A DNA stretch of 64,000 nucleotides from Tricholoma matsutake (Eukaryota; Basidiomycota; Agaricomycetes; Agaricales; Tricholomataceae). Below are positions 21,557-34,023 of the stretch, in pieces (positions within the stretch are counted from its first letter, which is position 1; each line of letters begins with the position of its first letter). A program made the translations under genes and the position numbers. The DNA is taken from contig AP026540.1 in assembly GCA_026075535.2 (NCBI GenBank), positions 744,001 to 808,000 on the forward strand, in the 5' to 3' direction. Under the pieces are notes generated by a model, which did no database searches, had not been told where the DNA came from, and saw only the letters and a list, made by a program, of their open reading frames with translations.

Positions 21557-21944
21557 ATCATTTTGTGAGACTTATAAGAATTTCTCTAAGTCTGGAACTC
21601 AGACTTTACTTGGACAGTACTTTAAAGGTGTAAATAAATGCACAATTGATGTTGTCCAAGCAAAGTCCGAGTGCAGTCCTCGGACTTTACTTGGACAACT
21701 CAGACAGTCTGAGTGTCCAAGTGTGTCCAAGCAGAGTCTGCTCAGATTGGGGGGGGGGGGAGTGTAAAGTACTGCAAAAAACTGGTCTTAACCAGTCTTT
21801 TTTCGGTCTATTAACTAAAAAAGACTGGTCTTAGTTGGTCTGGTTAGGTCCCCCCAATGTCTGGGTCAGTCCTAGACTGGTTATGGTTACGGTCTACCCA
21901 TCGTAGGATCAAAAAACTGAACCTAACCTAACCTTAAAACACTA

Positions 21945-22214
21945 ACCTTCATACTCCAGTTGGACCATGCATCACATCCAATATTCCTTACAGCTCACAT
22001 ATGCAACCACCTTCAGTGGTTGTTCTGCATTCACACTTGACAAATAAGTCATCAACCTTCAAACAGATGTATTCACACATGATCAACTGTACACAGCATT
22101 TTCTAGTGTCCATCATTGGGACCACTCTCGAGTGCTCTTTGATAACAACAAGTATTTCAGATCTACTTTTGTAATCCAACAACTTGGAGTGCATACTCGA
22201 AATAGCTTTACAAC
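21945..22214. other. Unassigned sequence left of element D
   Basis: A minus-strand open stretch (21988-22233) encodes KLLDYKSRSEILVVIKEHSR and a cysteine-rich tail (CVQLIMCEYIC, FVKCECR), but it runs into the D LTR and I recognise no family. It may be an exon fragment of a decayed TE or host gene. Confidence 0.35.
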
Positions 22215-22614
22215 TGTTAGGAAACAGCCCCATTACCTAATAAATTTTTATTTCATTTTATTATGTCAAATTATGCTACATTACGCCAAATGACACTACA
22301 CTTTGATAGTATGAGAATTTTATTTCACACACATCAATATGTACATGCATGTACGAGCACATTGGTAACAACAATGTACAATATATGTGACATAGTATAT
22401 AAACCCTAAATATACACCTAGGGGACCACAGTTGTATTCTCTTAGGTATTCCACCTATGCTTTTGGTGTGAAAGGCTTTGTCAACAAATTCATCTATTAA
22501 TAACCCCTTGCATCAAAACCATCAATTCCCCCATCACACATGTGGATCCCACCCCCTTCTTGTAGAGAGAACCTACATGGTCTTAGCTAGCAGATAGTGG
22601 GTGTCGCCCTAACA
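22215..22614 (+). repeat. D 5' LTR, 400 bp
   Basis: It begins TGTTAGG and ends CCTAACA, a 7-bp terminal inverted repeat. It contains TATATAAA (22396-22403) and, 34 nt after the start of that box, AGTTGTATTCT (22430), the proposed transcript start. The family sequence elsewhere is AGTTGTGTTCT. Confidence 0.92.
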
Positions 22615-22616
22615 GA

Positions 22617-22626
22617 AGAACACAAC
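22617..22626 (+). promoter_or_regulatory. Element D self-primer binding site
   Basis: AGAACACAAC begins 2 nt after the LTR end. It is complementary to GTTGTGTTCT at the proposed RNA 5' end (intact in the 3' LTR at 34416-34425; one mismatch in this 5' LTR). No tRNA-type TGG site is present. Confidence 0.7.
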
Positions 22627-23095
22627 GTCCCATATCAGTGCACCTTCTCTTACTTGTGCATATTGTTTCACCATGCCACATCCAATTACTCATCCTTTTG
22701 GCACGAGCCAGAAGTACTTGTATATATGTAATCTACCTTTTCTTTCATAAGCTGATGCCAGGCCTCGCCTTACATTGCAACTGCCAGTGATCAAGAGGCA
22801 GTGCTCATCATTAGGACAGCTGCAACCAGACAACCAATTGGATCTGGTTTAGTCATGATTTACATCACTCTATTCGGACAACTATTCTAGTTACAGGCTG
22901 AACTCAGTGTTATCCCTGAGATCAGGCACTGTTGGAAGGGTTATTGATCCAAAGTGCCAAATTAGGTGCCTGACAAACAAATGAACAATTGACAAACAAT
23001 TGATGAACATCACATGACCCATAGATGTTTGGAGAGGTCTTGAAGAACAAGTCTTGAGTCTGCTGAAGAAGTGATTCATCACAGATCTAACAATT

Positions 23096-24198
23096 ATGTC
23101 CGAACCCTCAACTTCTAATCCTGGCCCTAATCCTGTTCCCACACCAGCACTAGAGGCGAAGATTGATGCACTTACAGTGCAAATGTCGCAATTAGTGTCA
23201 GTGTTGGCAGCATCACAGCCCAGACCCACAGAAGTACAGCCACAGACAACAGTAGAAAGAGATGATGAGATGGAGGAGATGGTGGAGTGGATGTCACAGG
23301 ATGATGTGCAGGCAGTGGAGAAATCCGGAAATGGAAAAGCCTGCTTACCTAAGTATGCACCCCTGCAAATCTTTGATGGTACCATGGAGAATACAAAATC
23401 TTTTATCAGCTCTATAGTATTGTACATCCATGGGAGGAAGCCAGAGTTTCATACAGCTGAGTCTAGGATTATGTTTGCTCTCTCATCCATTCAGGGGGGG
23501 GGGAAGCACAGTTGTGGAGAAACAAGGCTATTAATCAAATTTCCATGGGAAATAAACCATTTGCAACCTTCAAGGAATTTCTGGAGAGATTGGAGGCACA
23601 GTTTGGGGACCCTAATCCAAAGGCGACAACCAATGCCACATTAACAACCATGCGCCAAGGTTCTCTAACAGCAGATGAATTTATTTTGCAGTTCAAAGTG
23701 GAAGCTTCACAGATGGATATGGGAGAAGTGGCATTGGTAGAATTTTTGAAAGCAGGATTAAATCCCTCTTTATTCAAGTCTATCTACTGACTACCTTCTA
23801 TGCCAGAGAAATTGGATGAGTGGTATAATTGGGTGATGTGCCTTGATCGGCAATATTGGCAGGAACAGGAGGAATTGAAGTTGATGTACAGAAGTAGTAA
23901 ATTTGGAAAGCTGTCAAGAGGAAAGTCCAAGAAAGGAAAGGCACCTCAGGCACAAACTCCGAGGGCACAGCCACCGGCCATGGCAGTGACACCTATAGTT
24001 ACAGAATCAGCAGCACCAGCAGAGGCAATGGAGGTTGATCAAGTGGGGAGACAAGCCCCACTTAAATGTTTTAACTGTGGGCAGTTAGGACACATTGCTA
24101 GGAATTGTAGGCAGAAAAGAAAGATTAGGGAAGCTACAATCGAGGAAGTGAAGCTGGAAGAAGGCAGGCAGAAGAATTTTGTGGAAGAGTCCCAGTGA
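23096..24198 (+). pseudogene. gag: Element D Gag
   Basis: ATG 23096 (MSEPSTSNPGPNPVP) opens a frame that matches B's intact 365-residue Gag. A coiled heptad-like stretch (ALEAKIDALTVQMSQLVSVL) is followed by an acidic patch and the gag core (FDGTMENTKSFISSIVLYIH). A run of eight G at about 23497 shifts the frame. The core resumes at 23512 (AINQISMGNKPFATFKEFLE) and stops at TGA 23788, where B has CGA (IYRLPSMPE). The end carries a CCHC knuckle, CFNCGQLGHIARNC. It is non-functional. Confidence 0.9.
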
Positions 24199-24317
24199 AG
24201 GTCTCCCCATTGGTGACCCAGAATCATTACAATGTATTAGTATCCAAGGAAACCCTGTAAATCAGAAAAGGAAATCGAGGAGGAGTACAACTGTTGTGAA
24301 TCACATGACAAAGAAAA

Positions 24318-27300
24318 TTGCAAGCACTATTTCCGAAAACCCCTAAATTCTTTATTCACTCTATGCAAATAGAACCTGAAATCACCTTGACTTTGGGATT
24401 GAAGACAGTGGACACGCATGCAGTGATTGATGTGGAAGCATTGCTTGATAGTGGTGCTACAGGATTATTCATTAATCAGTCCTTAATTACTGGAAACAGT
24501 ATTAGCACACACAAGCTGGCACAACCTATAATGGTGTACAATATTGATGGAACAGTCAATCATGGAGGAACTATCAAGGAGGAGGTGACCATGGTACTAA
24601 AGTATCAGGAGCATCAGGAACAAGCCATATCAGGAACAAGCCATATTTGAAGTGTGTTGTGATCTTGGGAAAACCAATCTAATAATAGGATGTCCATGGT
24701 TACAGAAGCATAATTCTGAAATTGATTGGAAAACTGGGAAAGTACAAATGACTCATTGCCCTAAGGAATGTAATGTGTATGGGAGGAAGATGAAGAAGGA
24801 GAAAAGGAAAAAGAAAGAGAAAGAACATCTAAGGAAGTATTCTGTTACAATGGAGGAAGTGGAGGATGAGGAAATGCCAAATGGGGAAGTTCCAATCATG
24901 ACTGAAAAGGAAGAGCAGAGGCAAACCTTTAGAGCAATTTGTGGAGGACAGTCGTGGGACAAGAATATTGTGAAGGTGGAGAAGCCAGTGGAGGAGTGGG
25001 TACCAAAGGCATATCATGAATATCTGTCAGTCTTTCAGAAGAAGGAGTCTGAGCGAATGCTGGTGTGGAATCCATGGGATCATGGGATTGAGATGAAGCC
25101 AGGGTTTGTGCCAAAGAAGTCGAAGGTATATCCATTATCTCCAATGGAACAAGAAGAAGTTGATGTGTTCCTAAATGAGCAATTGTGCAAAGGATACATA
25201 TGACCTTCAAAATCACTGCAGACATCACCAATATTCTTTGTGCCAAAGAAAGAACCAGAGGAAGAGGATGTGTACAGATTATAGGTATCTGAATGAGTGG
25301 ACAGTGAAGAATGCGTACCCCCTGCTGTTGATCTCAGAAATAATTTACAAGGTGGGAAAAGCCAAGGTCTTTACAAAATTGGATTTACGATGGGGATACA
25401 TTAACATACGAATATAGAAAGGAGATGAGTGGAAGGCTGCATTTGCCATGCATTGAGGATCCTTTGAGCCACTTGTCATGTTTTTTGGGATGACCAATAG
25501 TCCCCCGACTTTCCAAAATATGATGAATAACATTTTCAAGGATGTAATAGACAAAGGTGTGGTAATAATACTCATTGATGACATTCTGATATTCATGGAG
25601 GATGATGAAAATCATGAAGCGATAGTGCAGAAGGTGCTATGGAGGTTAGCGGAGAATGATCTATGTTTGAAACCAGAGAAGTGTGTGTTCGGGGCAAGCG
25701 AGATTGAGTTCCTAGGATTATTGATTGGCCCTGATGGGATCAAAATGGATCCGATCAAGGTACAGGCAATCACTGATTGGCCTGCACCCACCCACGTCAA
25801 GGAGGTTCAGGCCTTCTTGGGACTCGCAAATTACTATCGTCGCTTTGTGCATAATTTTTCCAAAATTGCTGCACCCTTACATAACCTTACACAAAAGGGA
25901 GTAGTGCATAGGTGGGGAGAACAGCAGCAGACAGTGTTTGAGGAGTTGAAGAGGAGGTTTGTGGAGGGACCAATATTAGCCCCAGTAGATTTCATGCATC
26001 CCTTATGAGTGGAATCAGATGCATCTGACTTTGCTACTGGAGCAGTATTATCAATGCTGTGTGAAGATGACAAATGGCATCCTTGTGCATATTTGTCCCA
26101 AGGGTTGAATGATGTGGAAAGGAATTATGATGTGCATGACAAAGAGATGTTGGGAATAATACGAGCATTGGAGGCATGGAGACATTATTTGGAGGGATGT
26201 ACGCATCAGATTGAGATCTGGATGGATCATCAAAATCTGCAATACTTCATGTCCGCTAAAAAGCTTAACCGTTGGCAAGCATGTTGGGCATTATTCCTAT
26301 CGCATTTCAATTTTCACTTGGTCCACAAAGCAGGAAGCTTAATGAGGAAAGCAGATGCATTATCCAGACATATTGATCACAAAAGGGGGGTGGAGGAAAA
26401 CAATAAGAATGTTACCTTACTCAAACCCGAATACTTTCGCATTTGCACTATGTGTCAAGGGCATCTATTAATAGATAGCTCGGAAATGGAAATGTTGTCT
26501 AAAATTAGACAATGTTCAGAAATGGACGATGAAGTAGTGGAAGCCGTGAAAGCTCTGAAGAGAGAGAAGAAAGGTAATATTAAAGGAGATGAATGGGCTG
26601 AGGAACAAGGGTTGGTGTTATTCCGGGGAAAGGTGTATGTACTGAAGGATCAGGATTTGTGAAGGGAGATCGTCCAGTTACATCATAATATGCCGACTGC
26701 TGGACACCCAGGAAGATCGAAGATGTTGGAATTAGTAATGAGAAATTATTGGTGGCCCAGAATTTCAAAATGTGTGTTGGGGTATGTGGATGGATGTGAT
26801 ACATGCACAAGGGGGAAGAAATTTCCAGAGAAACCTGCAGGGAAATTAATGTTGAATCCTATACCTAAAGTGCCATGGCAAGATATATCTGTGGACTTTA
26901 TCACCAGATTACCTGAGGCTCAAGGGTACAATGCAATATTCGTGGTATGCAACCACTTCACCAAGGAGGTCCATATTATTCCTACTACTACGGAAACCTC
27001 ATCATTGGGCTTGGCATGCCTCTATCTAAATCAGGTATGGTGGTTACATGGATTACCTGATACCATTATCTCCAATCGTGGACCACAATTTGCTTCCATG
27101 TTTATGTGAGAACTAAACAACTTATTGGGGATTCAAACTAAATTATCTATGGCATATCACCCACAAACAGATGGGCAGACAGAGAGAATGAACCAGGAGT
27201 TGGAGCAGTACCTATGTATGTTTGTCAACTACCGACAAACTGACTGGCCTGAATGGCTGGCAATTGCTGAATCTTTCCACAATAATAAATTCCATTCAGC

Positions 27301-28765
27301 TACTCGCATGTCACCGTTCTTTGCTAATTATGGGTATCATTAGTGCTTAAAGGTCCAGTCCATGTGACCGGAAAATAACCGGAAAAAACCAGACCATCAG
27401 TCCAGTTTTGTCAAATTTTAAGTTAGAAAAGCGCAAAAGACTGGTCCTACAAGACCAGTCCTGACCGGTCATAACCGGTTAAGCACAGCCACGTAATCCT
27501 CTTGTAATTACCTTGAAACTGGTCAAAAAATTAAGCAAATCAGTGAAGAATTGAGTGAGATATCACCAAAAATGAGTTTCCCAATCAGGTTTCAGGTTGT
27601 GAAACCTGTCTTTGGTGATATCTCACTCAATTCTTCACCGATCTGCTTAATGTTTTGACCGGTTTCAAGGGAATTACTATTGGTAGGTTCCCCACCAGTG
27701 GTTTTGAGCAGTTATTCCCACTTCATACATCAGTCTTACTGGCTTTTAGTAAAACCGGTCACATTGGGAAACTCGTTTTTGGTGATATCTCACTCAATTC
27801 TTCACCAATCTGCTTGATTTTTTGACCAGTTTCAAGGGAATTACTATGGGTAGGTTTCCCACAAGTGTTTTTGAGCAGTTATTTCCACTTTGTACATCAG
27901 TCTTACTAAAACCAGTCACAACTGGGTAGGACTGGTTTTTTGTGGTTTTTTGCAGTTCTGGTCTGGTTATTTGGTTATTTCCTTTTATGGACGACCGGTC
28001 CGGTTCCGGTCTTGCCAAAAATAGCATGAGAACCGGGACCGGACCGGACTTTTAAGCACTAGGTATCATCCCCACATGGGAATCGAACCCCGAAGGGAAG
28101 TTAAGGTACAATTGGTAGAAGACTTTGTATCTAAGATGCAAAAGGTATAAGAAGAAGTGGAGGGGCATTGATAAAAGCACGTGATCACATGATGCGGCAC
28201 ATGGATCATACTTGAGCTCCCGCTCCAGAGTACAATGTTGGTGACTTGGTATGGCTAAGTACCAAGGACCTAAATATTCCACAACCTTCTAGGAAACTTA
28301 CAGAGAAACAAGTTGGCCCATATGCAATCTCTAAAGTAGTTTTGCCTAATGTGGTAGTGCTAAAATTACCCCAATCATTTGAAATTGATCCCGAGATTAA
28401 TGTTTCCCACTATGCCCATACCACCCGCCCACTATTCCTGGCTGACAAACCACTCCACAACCTCCGATAATAGTAGAAGGTGCTCCAGAATATATAGTTG
28501 AAGAAATTCTAGACTCACATCTTCGATGGAATAAATTGGGGTTCCTAATAAAGTGAAGAACTATACCAACAAAAATAATTTGTGGGAACCCAGAGAGAAT
28601 TGTAAGTGAGTGCGTAATGTGATTGCCCAATTCTTTAAACGTAATCCAAATGCTCTGTGTCACATTGCGAGAATGGTATATGAGGGGATGAAATTCTGGC
28701 CTTACCAAAATTTCTTGGAGGGGACAGATACAATATTTTCTTGCCTGGAAATCGAGGCATAAAAG
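24318..28765 (+). pseudogene. pol: Element D Pol: protease, RT, RNase H, integrase, chromodomain remnant
   Basis: In order: protease (EALLDSGATGLFINQS), RT with [19 protein letters not shown] fingers and catalytic ILIDDILIF (25560-25600), RNase H (ESDASDFATGAVLSM), zinc-finger and integrase (SVDFITRLPEAQGY; ISNRGPQFASMF; HPQTDGQTERMNQE), then a broken GPY/chromodomain tail (28246-28765). Many stops interrupt it. TGA at 25454 and 27107 is CGA in element B at the aligned site. A MITE splits the integrase tail at 27341. Relative to B, the chromodomain has lost residues and contains further stops. Confidence 0.9.
27341..28061. mobile_element. 721-bp non-autonomous hAT element (MITE)
   Basis: The ends are TAGTGCTTAAAGGTCC and GGACTTTTAAGCACTA, imperfect inverted repeats. 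An exact 8-bp duplication GGTATCAT flanks it (27333-27340 and 28062-28069). The uninterrupted integrase of element B reads straight across that site, confirming the insertion. TAGTG ends plus an 8-bp duplication place it in the hAT superfamily. Inside, a sequence containing GGTGATATCTCACTCAATTC occurs once inverted and twice direct, so much of the element can fold back. It has no coding capacity. Confidence 0.93.
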
Positions 28766-28773
28766 GGGGGTAA

Positions 28774-28822
28774 TGTTAGGAAACAGCCCCATTACCTAAT
28801 AGAATTTCATTTTATTTCATTA
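28774..28822 (+). repeat. D 3' LTR, left part
   Basis: TGTTAGGAAACAGCCCC follows the purine tract AAAAGGGGGGTAA. The LTR is interrupted after ...TTTCATTA at the Helitron junction and continues at 34250. Confidence 0.92.
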
Positions 28823-28979
28823 CAAGTTTAGGAATGTGCCTCTGGCATGCGTTAAGTTTTTATATATATTAATAGTATTTAATTATAAACAGTAGTATGT
28901 GTTAATATGTACATTTTCTATATGCATTAAACTAATAGTAAACAATAGTATGTGTTAATATGTACATTTTCTATATACA

Positions 28980-31900
28980 TTAATCTAATAGTACTTCATT
29001 ATAAACAATATTTTTTGTTTTTGCGCTTTCACTGTCACTTGGCCATATTGCCTTGATGTTGTGCACAGACCTTACCCATGATATTGCCACATAGAACTGC
29101 CCATGTGTGAACACCGGACTCCTGAAATCTAATCCCACATGCTGCACTGACTGCCCTTGGGATTTGTTGATCAACATTGAAAAGCATAGTCAAACTGGAA
29201 ACTGGAGTCGAGACAGTGTGAAAGGGAGTTGTCCTTCAATTGGCTGTAGTCGCATCCATGGAATAAACACCTTCTCTCCAGCATGATCTCCAGTAATCAA
29301 CCAAACCTCCAACACTCTATTCCAAATCTGAGTCAAAATGCCTCGAGAACCATTGGAGACCCCTCCAGAAATGTTCAGGTTCTGAAGCACCATCACAGGG
29401 CATCTGACCTTTAGTGCCAAGTGTGCCAAAGGTAGACCTGAGCAGTTGATTGAGTTGAGGTATTCTGGTGGATACAGAAGTTCTCCATTTTCACTGTTTG
29501 CAACAGAGTCTGCACTGTGGACAACTCGCTCCTCTCCAGGGAACCTCTGAAGAATGTAATGGTTCAACTCGTTGACATTATCATTTTTGCTTGCCAGGAT
29601 GATCTGCTCTGAGAAGGATGCTGAGCATGATCATAGATGCCAGGATAGATGGTGTCGATGAGGGAAGCCAGAGTGTTTTCAGGACATTTGAAATGATCAG
29701 GAAGCTCGATGTTGGCACTGTCATCTGTATGACCACCCTTTCCAACCTCCAACTGCCACTTTGCAAACCGTCGCTCTTGAAGATCATCTGTGTTCAATCG
29801 CATGTTGATTTTGAGATGAAGAACTTTGATATGCTGCCAAAGAACAGAGCGCTGCAAGGAAGCACCAACAATCTGAGGTCGTGAACCCCTCTCGATGACA
29901 GGCAGGATCTGGTGAAAGTCACCCCCAAAAACAGCAGGAATGCTACCAAAGGGTTGATCAGATTGGCAAATGTCTTTCAGAGTGCAGTTGACAGCTTCAT
30001 GGAGATGATGATGCTGCATGAGTGCATCCCAAATGATCACATCAGTCTCCTGCAACAGCTTTGCACAAATTGAACCTCTGGAGATAGAGCAGGTAGATGA
30101 CTCATTGATGATGAGAGGGATCTGGAGACATGAATGAGAAGTGGAGCCACCTTTGAGCAAGGCCAGATGATGCTATACAGAGAACGATCTTGCCCTGAGA
30201 ACAAAGCTGATGGCAGAGAGTGTTGTACACATAGGTCTTCCCTGTGCCACCGGGACCATGGAGGAAGAAGGTCTGGCTAGTTCTGTTGTTGACTGCATGC
30301 ATGATCTCCTGAAAGACAGCTCTCTGGTCTGGATTGAAAGTGTCCATATTCTGTGCAGCCAGCTCAGCCTGCTCCACGACATCATATCTGCACTGCTCAG
30401 CAATCAACCGGTTTCCAAGGTTGGCTTCCCAATTCTGAGTAATCTGAGGCATGTATGGCCAATCCTTGGTCAGAGATTTGCCAGAAGATAAGAGAAGCTG
30501 ATTGATCAAGTAGAGGCCATAATCCTGCACATCTTCATTAGTAGGGTTGATGCAGATATTGTTGTGCTGGAGCTGATACTGCAGGTCATCGCAGATGTGA
30601 GGCCAGTATGTGTTCCAAAGCTGGACAGGATCAGAGGGTGCACAGTCATGAAAGGATAGGGACAAAGAGTTGGCAGAGCTGATGACCTGTTGCCATTGAC
30701 TTTGCCTCCTCCACACACTGCAGCCACTCTTGGTCATTCTCCAAAAGCCCATGTGCCAGACATGCCTCTCTGAATGAGGGAGTGACATTGCCCTGAAAAG
30801 TGCAAAGATCTTCATATGATGTTTCACCTTTGACTGCTGTCAGAAGAAGCCTGAGATAGAAGCATTCACCTGCAGTAGGCTGAGTGTAGTACATCCTTCC
30901 GATAGTGAATCCTCTCTGTCTGGGTTTCCACTTGTGGGCTTTATGATCCCACACAAATTTGGAGGGAAAGTCCTGATAGAGAACATCCTGTGCGAGCTCT
31001 GGATACTGCTGATACTGTTTGACTTCATTGTTGCAAGTCCCAAACTGCATGGTGATGTGATCATGGCCCTTGTACACATATTTATAGATGTACTTGACAG
31101 CTTTGATGGAGGCAATGGACTCAATGTTGATGTGACAACGGTAGTTCCAGAGGATTTAGGGTGAATAAGTGATGACCCAGCAATTTTCGACCTGCTTTCC
31201 CCGAACCTGATGAGTCTGTCCAGTGTCCCAACGCCTGGTGGCAGCATATGCATCCTCAGAAATAGTTGTGTGATCCCTGAATGGCTTGGGGAAACCTTTG
31301 GAGCACTGTCCATTGACCATGCAGGGAGCTGTAGGGTTCTCTGCACCACAGGGATTATGGACCATGTACTTCTTGACCAACTCGAGCAGCTCAGGATTGT
31401 CCTCAGGAAACTCTGAGCACATAATGCTGTCCATCTGCTCAGGTGTGCAAAGCTTGGACTCCCCATCGAGAAAGATGATGCAGTGCATGTGAGGCGGGCC
31501 ATGTTTCTGGAACTTGATGACAAACACGTAAGAGAGGGCCTTGCCAAAAATGCCTGCCTCGATGTCCTTGATCATCTGCTTCTGCATTGCATAGAATGCA
31601 TGAACAACCAAGTCTGGGTGATCAGCTGCAGTCTGACCTGGCTTGAGCTCATCCTGGATCTCTGGCCAAGCAGGGTTTGCGGTCTTGGTCAGAAAGAGAT
31701 CACCACTCTTGAAGTGGCGATTGATAGCCAATGCATCCTGAAGAAGCTGCTGCATATGATGTGTGCTTCCTGCGAAAGAAGAAGGCAGGATGATCCTCTG
31801 ACCAAGGGACTCTGTGTCTGCATCCATGTTTGTGGCTACAGCATCTGCCAAGCCAATGTAGACTTCACGGTGAATGGTGTCCTGATTCATCATGATGAAG

Positions 31901-32994
31901 TGCAAGCAATCCTGCTCTGAAGTTGCCCACCCATCACAAATGAACTCCTGAAAGAGCTTTCCACTCAAGAAGATGTGCTGAGGCTCAATGGCAGGTGGTC
32001 GAGGATGGAGACAATAGCAGTAAAAATCTGATTTCGAAACATGGCTGTGTCTCCATGGACCTTTAGCACCATCATCTTGATTGACAGCTACATATTCAAT
32101 CTGAGGATGCCATTGGAGCTGGCCAGTAGGAAACAGTAGGACATAGTGAAGTGCAGGATAGAGTGGATGCACATTGGTGATACACTGAAGTGGGGGGCCA
32201 TGCCTGCAATAGAGAACAATATCGTGTGTGCTCTCTGGCTGATCACCATCTCCTGGCAGAATAACTGCAATCTCATTGTTGGTAGCATCAGGAAGATTGT
32301 AGCGGCAATGGTCACAGGTCTGATCGAAGCACAAAGCTATCTTGCACTGCTGATCTGGAGGCATGTTCCTGGTGAGCTCATGGGCCTGCCTGTACATCTG
32401 AACTGCAGGATGGCAGCGGTAAAGCATGTCCTGGAGGGTGACCAAAGTGTGGTGATCGAGCTGGGAGTTCCAGGCATTGGCCATCCAAAAGTTGACAGCA
32501 TCAGCCGGATCATAAATGTACAGCTGAGCATATACAGGAGGTTGACCATCGGGTGGAAGCAGAGAACTGGCTTTGTGAGAGAGCTCCACATGCAACTTGA
32601 AGACATAAGGACCCACACCATTGTTGACAGCCTCTTCACTGCCATTGACAGACTCATCCACTTTGCGACCAATAGAAGTCATGGCAAGAGCATTGTTGTA
32701 AGTGCAAATGTGGTCACGAAATAGTTTGCTGATGTAGTCTTGAGCAGTAAGCAAGTGAAGAAGTTCAGGGGGAACAGGATGGAGAGGGGGCAAGACAATA
32801 TTTCCACTCAGACAGCACATGCCAAACCTGGGATTTGCATTGGAGGATGCAGTCAAACACTCAGACATCCAGTGCAAGGCATGGCAGTCAGGACATTGAA
32901 CATCCATTCTTCCAATATGATGAACTGGCCAGTCAGGACTAAAAAGCCGACATGCAGGAGGCAACACCATCTGAGGTGGAGGCAATGGTTGCAT
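28980..32994 (-). pseudogene. Helitron RepHel: HUH nickase plus Pif1-like helicase
   Basis: Read from 32994 downward: an N-terminal zinc finger (CPDCHALHWMSECL), Rep motif 1 (LFLTKTANPAW), the HUH motif (KHGPPHMHCIIF) and the two-tyrosine motif (KYIYKYVYKGHD, about 31080). The Pif1-like helicase follows: Walker A GPGGTGKT (about 30250), GGDFHQILPVIERG, then KSQGQSVQHVG and FYVAISWVRS at the end. A TAA stop lies at 31154-31156, in frame. Frame changes occur near 30650 and 30155 and between the last three segments. The Walker B region reads IIWDALMQH where relatives usually have IWDEAPM, so the catalytic glutamate appears lost. Rep nicks and joins DNA in rolling-circle transposition; the helicase unwinds it. 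This copy is inactive. Confidence 0.92.
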
Positions 32995-32999
32995 TATAA

Positions 33000-34023
33000 T
33001 CCCTTGAGGACTGGGAGCAGCAGGGGGTGGAACAAACTAAGTAAAATAAGTGTCATTAGAAATCTCAAATTAAAAGTATTACAGCTATACTTACAGCAGG
33101 AGCATCAGGAATGTGATGTGGAATATTTATCACAGGAACTGGAGGAGCAAAGACAGGAGGAAGAGCAGGCTACAAACAACAGATTAGTTATTGACATCAT
33201 GCATCGCAATATTAGATTCTACATACAGGCAGAGGAGCAGGAATAAGAGGAGCAAAAACAGGAGCAGCAGCATCAACAACAGGAACAGGAGGAGCAGGAA
33301 TGACAGGAGCAGGAATGGGAGGAGCAAACACAGGAGGAGCCCAAAGCAAAGGAAGAGCAGGCTACAAACAATATATTAGTTATTACCGTCATTGATAGTT
33401 ATATTGGAATCAGCATACAGGTAGTGCAACTACAGGAATGAGAGGAGCAGGAATGGGAGGAGCAGCCACTGGAGGATCAAAAACAGGAGCAGCAGCAGCA
33501 TCAACCCCAGGAATGAAAGGCACAACTACTGGAAGATCAAAACAGGAGGAGCAGGAATGGGAGGAGCAGCCACTGGAGGATCAAAAACAGGAGGAGGAGC
33601 AAGCGGAGGAAGTGGGACCATTGGAAGACCTCTGCCCCTACCTCTTCCTCTTCCTCTTCCTCTTCCTCTTCTACCTGGCTGTAGAAGAGGAGGAAGTGCA
33701 GCTAGCTGCTGTGCCAAATGAGGAGGAAGATGCTGATACTGAGGAGGAGGTGCAGGAGCAGCAAAAGGATCATCATTGTTATGAATTTGGATCCCATTAG
33801 GCAGTGGCAGTGCAGGTTGGGCAATGTGCATCATGCAAACATGATGTGGAGTCCGGTGGTGAGTGGGACTCTCCAGAGTCCTTTGGCCCCTTTCCATTTG
33901 CTGTGCTGCAGCTCGGACACATTGAGGAGTGTTGGGTGGAGATGGATCCCTGGAAAATGTCAGAAGTGAGACAAAAAAAAAGTCACATATATGTACATAC
34001 ATGATAGCACAGAGCAGAATCAA
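33000..34023 (-). pseudogene. Helitron proline-rich N-terminal region with GA-rich repeats
   Basis: The frame at 33526-34023 encodes a disordered proline-rich segment (PPPQYQHLPPHLAQQLAALP), an RG tract (RGRGRGRGRGRG) and AP-rich repeats. Plus-strand GGAGCAGGAATGGGAGGAGCA-like units recur from 33120 to 33600, encoding the AP-rich repeats on the minus strand. Several frames and possible introns separate it from the Rep frame. It could be the N-terminus of RepHel or a separate product. The repeats suggest slippage growth. Confidence 0.6.

Larger units (their letters stand above)
19901..21774. mobile_element. Non-autonomous TIR element with CGGACT repeats and paired tRNA-like sequences
   Basis: Left end AGGTCTTTACACTCCCCCC and right end GGGGGAGTGTAAAGTACTG form an inverted repeat, with a run of 12 G at the right. 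Inside each end are many copies of CGGACT / AGTCCGAG (19920-20100; 21590-21750). Then comes an outward-facing tRNA-like sequence on each side (20145-20235 minus; 21468-21556 plus). The centre has hairpin/intron-like modules and hairpins ending in short pyrimidine/purine stems. The same left end occurs at 62474 and the same right end at 4130-4145, so this is a repeated family. The superfamily is unknown and there is no transposase. Confidence 0.65.
19237..21944. mobile_element. Candidate hAT-like non-autonomous element
   Basis: The left end TAGTGTTTAAAGGTTCAG (19237) and right end CTGAACC...CCTTAAAACACTA (to 21944) form an imperfect inverted repeat, and both flanks are rich in GACTGGTC / AACCAG words. 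The same end type closes the 721-bp MITE at 27341. Unlike that MITE, I see no 8-bp target duplication (TCTACAAT against ACCTTCAT), so the two ends may come from different copies. A second TIR element lies inside. No transposase is encoded. Confidence 0.5.

Noticed and set aside
19237..21944. One intact hAT element with certain borders
   Set aside because: The ends are similar but no 8-bp duplication is present. Kept as a candidate only.
32337..32724. Plus-strand frames opposite the Helitron Rep gene
   Set aside because: They are shadows of the conserved minus-strand Rep frame.
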